Assembly (NCBI GenBank): GCA_019022495.1
Contig: JAFEKR010000050.1
Span: forward strand, 62,001 to 126,000
Length of the DNA: 64,000 nucleotides
Direction of reading: 5' to 3'
Source of the DNA: Epichloe hybrida
Taxonomy: Eukaryota; Ascomycota; Sordariomycetes; Hypocreales; Clavicipitaceae
Part shown: positions 42,649 through 53,628 of the stretch, one piece after another
Layout: each line of letters opens with the position of its first letter
Numbering within the stretch: the stretch's first letter is position 1
Program-made: the position numbers and the translations under genes
The notes under the pieces: generated by a model
Told to the model about the DNA's origin: nothing
The model's input: the letters and a program-made list of their open reading frames with translations, nothing else
The model's database searches: none

Positions 42649-45600
42649 ATAGGGCAGACTCTGCTGGCGCGTTGTGGAACGTGACACGTTGTTGGGCCGT
42701 CGTCGAAGCTGCTTCCGCCGAACAACAGCTCTGCTCGCGCGCGTCAGGGCGAGTTGGGACGGGTGCACACTGCACGGGTGTGCCTGCCCATGAACGGGTG
42801 AGACGACCGTCGCCTGGCCTTGTGGAGAGGTTCGATTCGATGGACTCGACTTCGACCCGACTTGCAGATGGAAGACGTTGGTTCGTAGTCAGATGGATTG
42901 ATCCCCCTGTATTATGAGAAGGAAAAGAATCGACGATGGAGGGAGAAGGGGTGAAGGGTTAACAAGCAGGACGGGGACAGCAGCCGGGGCTGGTCTAATA
43001 TTATGGGAGAGATGTCGAGACATGGAGTGCAAAGTACCGGCAACATGGACTCAGGGTGCGGTGGGTGGTTGTAACTTGTGGTAGAGGGACCAGAGGGTAG
43101 AGAGACTTGCCAATTGGAGCAAATGACGGCCGTCGGGGCTGCACACGATTAGTGCGTTGAGTCGAGTCGAGCCGTGCGTGTCGTGCGTGTCGTGCGTCCA
43201 GTCGCACTCGAAGACTACCGGGCGACGCTATGCAGATGGAATGATGGCTAGGAGGTGCGCTAAAAGAAATCGTCGATGGCTTCCACCCGTTTACCTTCTG
43301 CAAGGCTAGTTATTAGACGCACCAGCCGGCATGCTAAAAGTGCGTGCGTGCGTGCGTGCAAACGAACGAACGCGAAACTCGTCGTCGTTCCGTTGACCTG
43401 ATGATGAAGTCCAGTCTGCTGGGGCGTGGCACGATTAGCCCGTGCTAGGCACCCGATAAATGGGCGCTGGCGATTGGCGGTGGAACGAGGTATAGTACGA
43501 GGTATAGTACGTATAACATGTACATGTATAGCGCAGGATCGGTCCTGCTTGGAGCCTTTCGTGGAGCCTTTCGTGGAGCCTTTCGTGGAGCCTTTCGTGG
43601 AGCCCTTCATGGATGTCTCGCCCCTCTTCCTGGATGGGTTGCAGACGACCGGGGTTGAGTTGATTCTACATAAGATTTAGCCGCCCTGGCTCGAATCGAT
43701 GCTCTTGTGCAAGGCACTGACTGACTCGTTGTTTAGTGTGGTCAATTTGTCGCAGCCGAGAGTCAGTTATTGGATTAGATGTTGCAGTTGTGACCAGGAT
43801 CAAGGGACTTGGTCGCCCTTTACGAGAGCCGGGAGACGCGGGCCGGCGTATTTTTTTTGAATTTCTGATTTCTCCAACGGGGGACATCAACGTCTGGCAC
43901 TTACGGACTACTAGATGACAGCAACCACCCGGGCAACGGCCAGCAGTGAGGACGGACTGGGAGCTGGTCCCAGTGCTATGAAACCCCACGATTTTAGAAA
44001 TGTCTATGTAAGTCTATGTGTATGCTTAGCTTGAATTGGTACCATGTTGCTGCTCGGACCTTGGGCGCTTCAGATAGTGTCCAGGTCGCGGAGGAGGCAA
44101 GATGGCCATGACTGTGCGTTGTTGCACAAATCCGGATCAGTTAGCCATGTTGCGCGTACGTTGTGTGGCCTTTGCAGTTGTTTGACGTTTGACCATGATG
44201 ATGACTTGTCGGGCAGCGGTGCAGGACGCCTCCACGCCTCCACGCCTCTGCGTCGTGCGATCTGTACAGTACATTGTACATGTTACAAGTAGAGCAGCCA
44301 ACAAGTTGCCAGATCGGCACACAATGCAGGGTCTTGCCCATGGTCCATGGATCAAGCTAGCGGACGAACATGATGAGCGCCTCTCCATCGCCGTGCAGGG
44401 CATGCAGCACCGCTCCCCTCCCAACCGGCGACGACAACTGCATGTGGGCTCTGTGTTGGGGCTCTGCGTTGGGGCTCTGTGTTTCTGTGTTGGGGGCGGC
44501 CGAAAATGGGCACCACGGCCGGCGCTGGCGACTTTGCGGTACCGACTGAAGAGTTGCATTGCATGCATTGGCGTTCACGAAGGGTCCCTGTGGTCCCTGT
44601 GTAATCCGATGTAGTGATACTGTACGGATTACACTCTCACTGATCATTCATACAGTGGGGTAGCGAAAGTCGAAAGTCTGGATAACCACGAAAATTGACC
44701 CCATCGGGCGAATTGACCTTGTAATTTAATTGCCTCGCCGCACACGCAATTTTTCATATTCATGCCTGTGCTCGGCCTCTCAGGCTCCCACTCCACTTTT
44801 CCCACACGGCACCCAGCGCAGAGTCCAGACCTGTATACTCGGTATGTAATATTATACAGTGATGTATATGAAGTCCAGGGAGATGCTCGACAGGGCCAGT
44901 TTCTTTGTTCGACCAGAGACTACATAATAACAGCACAGAACCGCATCTAATGTCTCGGAGTCGCCATCATCGCGTTCCCTCGTGCGATGAGCAAGTCTAC
45001 GACATGCTAGCCAATTCGCATTGCCATGGGAAAGGAAGCCGAATGAAGAGCGTTCGAGAACCTGTGCACGCACCTTTGTGTTTATAGCGTCAAGCTGTGG
45101 GCCTTGTATTCCTATAATTATAATTGTCCTCGAGATGCCCGATCCATCTACTCTTTTGCCGCGCTCGACATCCACTCATCGAAGGCGCGCGCGTGCAGGC
45201 GAACCCTTGTTGCACGCAAGTGAATGGGACTCGGGAACCATCGCGGAGCACGAGCATGTCGTGTGCTCCGTATTATTATGTGCATACGGAGTAGATACAT
45301 ACATGTACAATGTAAGCGCTGAAGCAAAGCCCAATGACATCGAGCGGCAGCGCCTTGTCTCCACCACGGCGCTAGATCGATGCCCGGCAGCCAATTGGTC
45401 CCAGGATGGAGAGCTCAGAACCGCTCCGAGCTATCGGGCTGGACTGGAAGCTACCCCAAGTCGCCATGAAGAAAACCCGTGCTCACTCTTGGTTTTTTCT
45501 TTCCTGGTACCTCTTTTTCTTCTTCTAGATTCCCCCTCCAAATTCTGACAGGTTCAAGTCAAGCATTGTCATCCACGCTTGGACTTGACGTCGTTGTCAA

Positions 45601-45699
45601 CTTGATCATCACTCGTCAGTGCGGTGCGGGGTACAAAAGCCTCAGCTCAACGGCTGGAGCTTGCGATAGCTACATCAAGCTCGGCATAGCGTTTCGATA
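42649..45699. other. 3-kb region without recognisable genes
   Basis: Includes the likely 5' part of the hypothetical gene (to about 42870), a 12-bp repeat array (43551-43610), GCGT and GAAC runs near 43340-43370, and a perfect TACGGAGTA at 45285. Open frames here are repeat-derived or short. The 200 bases before 45700 are probably the AIM24-family promoter. Confidence 0.5.
43551..43610. repeat. 12-bp tandem repeat GGAGCCTTTCGT, five copies
   Basis: Units at 43551, 43563, 43575, 43587 and 43599; the last is degenerate (GGAGCCCTTCAT). Because 12 is a multiple of three it creates repetitive open frames on both strands, which are not taken as genes. Confidence 0.92.
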
Positions 45700-47313
45700 A
45701 TGTCTTCACAACAGCACTTTTATCCTCGTGAGTCGATTGTCTATCCTCGGTGACTTGAGCCATGAAACAAGCGACGACTGTTGAAAGCTGACTGACGCTG
45801 TTATGACCTAGCTCCTACCGGCTCAGGCCCACCAGGTGAGCTCGATTTTCCAACTTCGGCACAACCAAAAGAAAATGTCTCTGACCATCAAACAGGATCT
45901 CAGCAACCACAGCATTATCCGCCCCCCCCACCGCAACAACAACAGACACAATACGCACCGCCGCCTACCTCGCCGCCAGCGGACCGAAGACAATCCTACG
46001 CACCACCACCTCAAGGTTCGCCTGGACAAACTATCAAATACCCCCCTCCCCCCCCTCCTCAGGCCTCCCCAGGACAACATGCGAACTACCCTCCGCCGCC
46101 TCAACATACGCCATCTCCTCATTCAAGTCACCATGCCACCATGCAGCAGTGGCAGCAGCAGCAATATGCTCCTCCGCCTCAGCACACGCCATCTCCTCAT
46201 GCTCATCAACAGAGCACTGCGCAGCAGCAGTATCCCCATCCCCCCCCAGCAGGGCCAGCAGCCTCACTTCCTGCTTCATCCCCCCAGCAGCAGCAGCAGC
46301 AGCAGCAGACCATGCTAGCGATGAGACCAGGCTCGACGAGTGCACCAGCCAAAGAACAAGAACAACCACAGTTTGAGCCGCCTCCGCCCTTCGCGAACAC
46401 GGAGGCTTCTTACCCGCCCGAGAAGGCTGGGCAGCAAGATGAGCAGCTGGACACTAGCGAAGCCGCGAATCTTGTGTCTGGAGCGCCTCCAGCCGGTCAC
46501 TTTGTTGGCGCGGGGGCCACCGTCGACGACGTGGGCACTTTCAATGGCGGAAGCTACCGCATCAGTCACAGGGATTCCAACACTGTACTGACCGTCCAGC
46601 TTGCTATCGGGTGTCCGTTTCAGGCAAAGCCGGGAGTCATGATTGCCATGTCCCCGACCATGCAGCTAAAGGGAGAAGTGAAGTTCAGTGTGAAGAAGAT
46701 GATCACCGGCGCCGACATGACCACTTCGAGATATGTTGGTCCTGGAGAACTTTTGATTGCGCCGCCCATGCTTGGGGATATCACCAGCATTCGCTTGACT
46801 GGTCAAGAAAGCTGGATTGTCGGTCATGATGCTTTCTTGGCTGCTACTCAGGGTGTGATTAAGGATCACAAACGCCAAGGTCTCGGCAAGGCGATTTTCA
46901 GTGGCGAAGGGCTCTTTGTGTATAGAATGAGTGGTACAGGTATCATGTGGATCACCAGTTTCGGGGCCATCATTCGGAAGGATGTGAGTTTCGTACCGAC
47001 ACGTCGTCCTGCCATGTGTCTCATGCTAACGAGGTAACAGCTCATGGATGGCGAGAAGTACATTGTGGATAACGGCCACTTGGTTGCTTGGAACACAAAA
47101 TATGTTCTTGAAAGAGTCGCTTCAGGTGGCATCATCTCAAACATGGCCTCTGCAGAAGGTCTCGTGTGCAAATTTACTGGCCCTGGAACAATTTTCCTCC
47201 AGACTCGCAACCCGGTTTGTTGCCCCCTTGTCACTCCCGACGAACGGCCTCACTAACACATGGAATAGAAAGCTTTCGCTGCATACATGGGTGGCCAGGC
47301 GATCCAGGGATAG
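45700..47313 (+). CDS. AIM24 family protein (TRAP-like beta-roll)
   Basis: Five exons, 45700-45727, 45812-45835, 45896-46983, 47041-47214 and 47269-47313, encode 452 residues; all introns have GT...AG ends and matching phases. The first two exons are tiny and begin a Pro/Gln/Tyr-rich N-terminus (about 1-190) with Gln runs. The AIM24/DUF124 domain follows from about 220 (G-G-S-Y-R-I-S-H-R...) with [29 protein letters not shown] and [14 protein letters not shown], and ends [10 protein letters not shown]. In yeast Aim24 is mitochondrial and supports MICOS, but this fungal form lacks an evident presequence and has a long disordered N-terminus, so it may be a cytosolic paralogue. Exon 1-2 boundaries are less certain than the rest. 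Confidence 0.85.
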
Positions 47314-48558
47314 AGAGATGACGGGATAAGAAAGGCGCAAAAGTCGCAAAAGTCGCGTTCGACCCAATACGCAGCTATTTTTTGTTGTGCAACGGTCGAA
47401 TGAAGTACGGATTTACGCAAAGCGGTGCATGTTCTTCAATCTTACAACATGATAGCAGATACTGGTTTCTGATTTCTAATTTCTGATTTCTTTCTTTAAA
47501 TTGGAAACAAGCAATCATTGATTTCGTCGCTTTATCCTGTTAGCATATGGCGAATTGCATTTAGCATCAACGCAGCCGCATAGTGTATCGCCGCCGCGAC
47601 AAGGTTTGTTGCAGTTTCGCAGCATCCTGCAACCTTGAACCTTGATTCTATGATGATGGCGCGTCACGCCGTAAGCCACTGATTTAAACCTTTGTTGGCA
47701 AAGTGTCTTCCAAGTGTTATTAGCCCGCATCGTACCATCACTGGGTGTTCGCAGCAGGAGAAACACGAACTCAGTGTATGGGTTTTGATATCATGCTTTT
47801 ATCGGGCCATTTGGGAGCTGAAACTCTTTGCGAGCAGATAAGCGAAGCTGTCAGAAATCCTTGTCTCTCTCCGTCCATGGATGTCACTAACTCTTTCCAA
47901 GCAAAGCGTTCAGTCACGACTCACAATCAACAGCTGGTGTCCACTTGATGGTTCGTTGCTCTTGCCCTGAAAGCGCATTCTCTTCTAGGCTCTTCACCCG
48001 AGGGCGGAACTCAGTATTTCTCCTGCAAGGTGAGAAGACCTTTTTGCTAGCCTCTTTTTACTACTGCACGCACGCAAACACACCACACACTCTGACCTGA
48101 CGCAAAAAGGGTGGCTTGTTTTCCCCTGGTGCTTTTTTTCTTTTTGGATTGTAATACTATTTCTTTCCTCTCTTTCCCTTCTTTGCCCCCACCAGAGAAG
48201 AACCCAAGAAAAAAAAAACTGTGAAATTCCTCGCAGTAGCGGATCAAATTCTCACGTCGCGTTGACCCAGCGTTTTTCGGCTCACAAAGCTCTTGCTTCG
48301 TGGTCACCTCCAGCTCACTTTCCGGCTGCAGAAAAGAGACACACACTGCTAGATCTGTAGGCTCTGCAGTATTCTTTCACTCTCTCGGTCCGTGACACCC
48401 GTGTCTTGATTGTTCTTATCGCTGGGGCGATTTTAGCACAGCTCGACAGCTTACGACGGCCAACTGATAGCAGGTGCTCATACTTCTGCCTCAACCTACG
48501 CTGATTCAATCGCTTGAAACCAGTCACTGTAAGTACAAGAGATGGTCTTCTTAGTTCG
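47314..48558. other. intergenic region and leader of the following gene
   Basis: A short TTTCTGATTTCTAA-type repeat at about 47464-47495, CT/T-rich sequence from 48120. No gene was recognised. Confidence 0.45.
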
Positions 48559-50552
48559 ATGATGAAGGTGACTCACATGGAAAAGATGGTTGGTGGTGTA
48601 TCCTCCCGCACCGACAAACGGCCAAATTATGGCACACGACATGATCAACCAACATCTCGGGCGCTGAAAGCACCGAAATCAAGCAATCTGAGATGTCCTA
48701 CCAATCATGGTCCCCCGGCCGTCCGAAGCTCTGATGCCAACACGGGTGCATCACTCAAAATTTCCAACTGGAGGGTGAGGCAGTCAGACGATAGCAGTGG
48801 TGGTTCGAGGTCAAGCATGATGATGCCAATGGAAGATGACCCAACCTCATCAACATCCTCGTCAACTCCCAAATTCTCTTCCTTTCGAACATGCTCGACT
48901 AGAAGACAGTCCAAGACAGGCAACTCTGTCTCTGCTTCATCACATGGTAGTGAGAAACCGGTTGACGTCGGTCGATATACAAATCCAACCCTCTCGCACC
49001 GAAGCTCATCCGCCAGTTCAGGTGGGTTTTCATTTGATGTTGTGCGATATTCACAACTTCTTGAGCGAGACGATGGCCAGATAATCAATCTCTTCGAGAT
49101 GAGAAGGTCTAGTCAAGATTCGGCCTACTCCTCAGGGGGAGAAGGGAGGTGTACCTTGACGCCAGCATCATCTAATGACTATTCTGCGGATGACGATCTT
49201 ATGCACATGATTGCACGGAAGCATACTGTGACGCCCGAAGAAAGCCAGCGAGAGCAACTACTTGCTGCTCTATGTGCGGCAGAGGCTACGCCAGGAAGGT
49301 CTGCCAGTTCTTCCTTCTCAAGTTATGTCGATGCCTTGCAGAGCTTTTCCATACACTCAGAGTCCACGAGCTCGATTGCGAAGTCGAAGACCATCAGCGA
49401 TCGATCGACAAAGACGACGTCGACAGACTCGGAGCTGTTTTCACCTTCCAATATATACCATGACCCAGACTCTTATCAGAAGAAAGGATTGACACCTGAG
49501 CCAGCCGTGCCCTGTGCTCATTCGTCCGCTGTAGCGAATGACGACCAGGAGAAATTTGAACAGATAATATACAAGCTCAATCTGAAAGGTCGCCACGAGC
49601 ACAAGTTGGCGGAGGAAGGCGTTGATGGTGGATTCAAAACGGGAACCGTTCCCAAAAAATGTCCGCGGCGACATCAAACTGAATCCGTGTCCATTGTCCA
49701 GCATAGGCGGCCCACTCATGGTCCCGGCAGGAGAGTGAACACGGAGTCCGACTTCATGATTGAGTATGCGCCTGCTTCGGGAGGTCGTTCAAGAGCCGAG
49801 CGCTCTACAGATTGTGGCAGCACTGTCGACCATGATAAGACCAATTCACTCAACCCTAAAGCTCGGGAGTTTCTGTCGTTCTCAAAAGCAAGCTCGAACG
49901 CATCGACGGTGCACCGTCGACCGATGTTGAGTTCGTGCGACTTCTCAGCCAAAGATGACACGTCGGACCTTGCAGAATCTGGCGCGGCGTGTGCGGAAGC
50001 AGACCTGCGTGATGGCGCAAGCTACCAAAGCCCCGTTTTGCCCCTTGTTGGGTGCCTTCCTGCGCTGTATCCGAATCATTTTGGGGCTCACACCTTTCTC
50101 GGGCGTTGTCCCGCGACGAATCGAGTCCCTCTTGGGTTGGTTCCAATCACTATGGACACTTGCAAGTCGTCGAGCATTCCAACAGCAGGGTGGCCGAGCG
50201 CTCCACCACACGAGGGAATATTGCAGGAAGCCAAAGGCGGCCATTTCCAGCCATCAATCCATTTCTACCGCCTATTCCATCCATTCACGGCATACCGTAC
50301 CTGCCAATGCCACGTGGAACTGGTGGTCTGCCGGACACGGCCATCGGCCCTGTGGCACCCATACCACCGCGGCCGGTTCCGAAACCAAAAAGCCCGAACC
50401 CAAAGACGCAGCAAGAATATGAGGCATGGGTGGAGTGGAGGAAATCAAATGAGCCAGGCTACGCCATGGCTTGCAAACTTCGACAACAGCGACGAGCCCA
50501 GCGTCGTGGTACACAGCAATCGAAGCCTGAGCTTTGTAAGACGTCTGGGTAA
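48559..50552 (+). CDS. hypothetical Ser-rich protein, frame change near 50.0-50.15 kb
   Basis: Start at the ATG pair at 48559. One frame runs to beyond 50000, rich in Ser/Thr/Arg with acidic patches and a coherent composition (for example DDQEKFEQIIYKLNLKGRHE). The C-terminal part is clearly better in another frame, from about 50012-50150 to the stop at 50552: PFPAINPFLPPIPSIHGI..., PIPPRPVPKPKSPNPKTQQ and E-Y-E-A-W-V-E-W-R-K. An intron of length 3n+2 or a single-base frameshift must lie between about 49950 and 50150; no strong GTAAGT donor was found there. The coordinates are the outer limits of the gene. No known domain, signal or membrane segment. It could be a disordered regulatory protein or a decaying gene. 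Confidence 0.5.
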
Positions 50553-52026
50553 TAGCACATCTTTGATGTTGTTCTCACAGATGTCTTTTTATATATTATT
50601 ACGGTCATTCAAATACCCAGTCAACATTCCTTTTGCGCTCAAGGAATGATGGTACTTCCTTGGACACATGACATATACAAGTAATGGAACGAGCAACATG
50701 CCATGGAAATCACGACAGCATCGACAACCCAATCTTCTTTAGCAACAAATGGAATTTATCACGTATCCTCACCATACGGATAACTCTTATTATTGTTCTT
50801 TACGCGATTCATATTTTGCTCGGGGACGTGAACAGACATAGTTTGCCGGCCGCGGATGCTGGCCGAGGCGATGCGAATGTCTGGTGATGAAGCAAGAGTC
50901 ATGTACCAGAAACTTGATGAGAATTGAGCAAACTGTATGTAGGCTTATCTGAGAGTCTGAGAGTACTCGATTGCCTGGCGTTGCTCGGGTGAAGAGGTCT
51001 TCGGGCAAGCACGTTCAAGTCGCCGACCAGTTCGTGGGCGTCAGTCGTTGTCATTACACGCCATGAAGTATACGTGGCTGTGGTTTCCTGTTTGTGTGCT
51101 ATAGGATATGTCTAGCTACTGTACAAGACAAGAATAGAAATGAGCCTTGTCAGCTGCGTGGTAGCACAATTTCGCCATATGCATGATAGCAAAGGGGGTT
51201 CGGCGTAGCCAGCTGCGATACAGATTGCATACATGCATGTGTGATTTGATGACTTGTGTGAAACGTGGTAGTCTATTTTTGTCGACTGACTGATGAGTGT
51301 TTCTCTTCTTCTTACGCTCCGTCTGGTGTCCTTTTTTTTTTTTTTTTTTTTTTTTTTCCCCACATGCGCGCGCAGGCTTATCGTCACACAGAGCCTCTGA
51401 GCGAATGCGCGGCAAGCTAGCTGTACGTCTTGACTGTTCAGCTTCCCAGACCGAGCAGTGTACATGGACCAATGTAGTGTAGTCTGTAGATTTTTCTTTT
51501 ATTCCCCCGTCCCCCCCCCCCCCCTTTTCCCTTTTTTTCCCTCATTCGACGGCTGCGTAGGGCCCCCAGACTAGGCTGGAAGTTGCCATCCTGGATTCTA
51601 GAACAGAACAGCGCCGTTGGCTGTGCGACATTTGGTCCCCTGAATGGTCCCCTGAACGGAAAGGAGGTCGAACTGCTCGTGGGCATGGACAGACGAGACG
51701 GACAGCTTGCCTATCTTGGGTGTGCGGTCGGTTCGTACTTGACGCGGTGGACTTGTTTGTCTTTGTACTACCTTTTTGATGGGGAATATATATGTTTAAT
51801 GAGCGATGAAAGAAATATATTTGTCATCATGTACAAATATGCTGCTGTGCAAGTTTCAAGAATAGCCCATGATGGAGTAGAACAATGCAGATGCAATTCA
51901 TGAATATGTGAAGGACCCTTCCCCCCCCCACTCCCTTCTTCTTGCATATATTTTGAAATTTTCCTATCAAAGTCATTCGTCTTGATTGCTTGTTTTGAAA
52001 AAAATAGCCCCGAGACAAGAACCGGG
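50553..52026. other. convergent intergenic region with homopolymer tracts
   Basis: Between the hypothetical gene (+) and a zinc-finger gene (-). Contains a 26-base T run (51332-51357) and C/T-rich tract (51500-51545). A short duplication, TGGTCCCCTGAA(T/C)GG, occurs around 51633-51660. No gene was recognised. Confidence 0.45.
51332..51357. repeat. poly-T tract
   Basis: Uninterrupted run of 26 T, intergenic. Confidence 0.85.
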
Positions 52027-53628
52027 CTAGTTGCGGTTGTCATTCATGGTTCCCCCCCTTCCCCCCCTTGGACAAACTTGCTCGATTGATGTCGATCGCA
52101 GAGTCACGACAACATCTGGTGGCGGCTGGCACTGACCGAGCTTCTTCTTGTTCTGCCGCGTTCGCTCCCCGTTGGACTGGGCGCCCAGGACCCAGCATCC
52201 GTGGTCGTCCTTGGCAATGGCGCCCAGGGTCTGGAAATATGCCAGCTGGTCGCGGGTGAAGTCGTAGCCGCGGGCCACCTCCTTGCCTGTGGCCATGGCC
52301 ACGAGGTGCTTGCTCACGTGGTCCAGACACCTTTCCCATGCCTCGTCGTCGTCGTCGTCGTCGCCGCCGTTCGGGAAGCCGACGCCGCAGCCGTCGAGGA
52401 GACACCTTGGGACCTCGGGACGGCATGTTTGTACCGCCGTCTCCCCCCCTCTCTCGGCCTGTGCTTGCTTGGCCCGCAGCATCTCTTCGAGCTCGGGCCA
52501 TGTTTTACTCTTCGCCCCCCTGGCGGCCCCCGCCCCCCCCTTGTCCTTCTTTGAGATGTGCATGCGGATGTAGTGCTGGGTGAAGAGATCTTTCCTGTTG
52601 AACTCCTTTTGGGGGCAGTCGGGGCAGACGTATAGTCTCGAGAGAAGGTGCTTTGTGTTGACGTGGCGTTTCCATTCATTCTTGCCCTTGCATTCGCGGT
52701 CACATCCGGCGAATGCAAAGAGGCAGCGTAGCCCCCCCGGGCGCGCTGCATCTTGTGGCTTTCGGGTCGCTTCTTTTGCGGGCGATTTCTGGCAAGGCTT
52801 GCGGCTCGAAGCACCAGTATGATGATGCGACGAGACACGGTGCTGGTGGTGACCCCCTGAGTGTTGGTCCCCGGGTTTTGACGGGGACGTCTGCAAAGGG
52901 CCGCCTTGGGCATGGTACGAGGGAACGCCGGTCATGAATGGAGGCGGCTGGACGTATTGCAACTGTTGAAAAGGTCCTTGGTTGCTGCAAGAACCGTCGC
53001 TGCTCGTACCATGTGCACCAACAATTGAATGAAGCGGGTAAGTCTGGTGGTCAGGATACTGCATTCGACCAAACATGTGGTTGAGATCTGGTTGTTGCAT
53101 GTTGTGACAGCTTTCTTGGGGTCTTGAATGCGTTTGTAAATGATGTGGTATCCCCCCGGTGTTTGTCATGGAGATGCAAAACTTGACCGTCTGCGTGTCC
53201 ATGTGAGAAGGATCTTGCGTTGTTGAAGACTGACGGGGCATATTGTCGCCGTGATCCCGTTCTGGAGACATCATCGAACAACGAGGCAGGATAGAGTCGA
53301 AGAAGGGAGAAGACATTCCCTCGCTGGCAATAGATGGACTATGCGCACCAGAATAATCGGGTGTCAAGTAGGGCAGATGTGGTGATGCTTGGTTTTTCAT
53401 CGCGTCCGCCGGGAGCAACTTCGCAGCCGAGTCGCACCCTCCCGCAGCGGCGTTGGAGAGGATAGAAAGTGACTGGTCAAAGGGGGGATTTGTGTAAGAC
53501 TGATCGGGCTCATTGAGGTATTGGCTACCAAGATGAGACTTGTTGACCATGTCAAGGCTTCGTGGTTGAGAGAGGAGGAGGGCGGAATCTGGGTATTCGT
53601 CGCAGGTGAAGAAGGATTTGGATTCCAT
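52027..53628 (-). CDS. C2H2 zinc-finger transcription factor (KNEWKRH-type)
   Basis: Single exon, 533 residues from the ATG at 53628 (AATACCATGG context); the frame is open upstream but has no ATG. The N-terminal ~300 residues are disordered and Ser/Pro/Gln/His-rich. Two fingers lie at about 306-370: C-L-F-A-F-A-G-C-D-x3-K-G-K-N-E-W-K-R-H-x4-H, then Y-V-C-P-D-C...F-N-R-K-D-L-F-T-Q-H-x4-H. A Lys/Arg stretch and a C-x4-C...H-x3-H segment with a poly-Asp run (DDDDDD, about 430) follow. This pattern is common in uncharacterised ascomycete C2H2 regulators. Nuclear DNA binding is inferred; targets unknown. The next gene on the same strand has similar fingers. Confidence 0.82.
   Translation of the reverse strand: MESKSFFTCDEYPDSALLLSQPRSLDMVNKSHLGSQYLNEPDQSYTNPPFDQSLSILSNAAAGGCDSAAKLLPADAMKNQASPHLPYLTPDYSGAHSPSIASEGMSSPFFDSILPRCSMMSPERDHGDNMPRQSSTTQDPSHMDTQTVKFCISMTNTGGIPHHLQTHSRPQESCHNMQQPDLNHMFGRMQYPDHQTYPLHSIVGAHGTSSDGSCSNQGPFQQLQYVQPPPFMTGVPSYHAQGGPLQTSPSKPGDQHSGGHHQHRVSSHHHTGASSRKPCQKSPAKEATRKPQDAARPGGLRCLFAFAGCDRECKGKNEWKRHVNTKHLLSRLYVCPDCPQKEFNRKDLFTQHYIRMHISKKDKGGAGAARGAKSKTWPELEEMLRAKQAQAERGGETAVQTCRPEVPRCLLDGCGVGFPNGGDDDDDDEAWERCLDHVSKHLVAMATGKEVARGYDFTRDQLAYFQTLGAIAKDDHGCWVLGAQSNGERTRQNKKKLGQCQPPPDVVVTLRSTSIEQVCPRGGRGGTMNDNRN

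Noticed and set aside
43260..43610. 116-residue open frame with KGST repeats on minus
   Set aside because: Created by the 12-bp tandem repeat, with no unique coding sequence of note.
43551..43610. Possible CRISPR-like array
   Set aside because: Units are contiguous with no spacers, and the genome is fungal.
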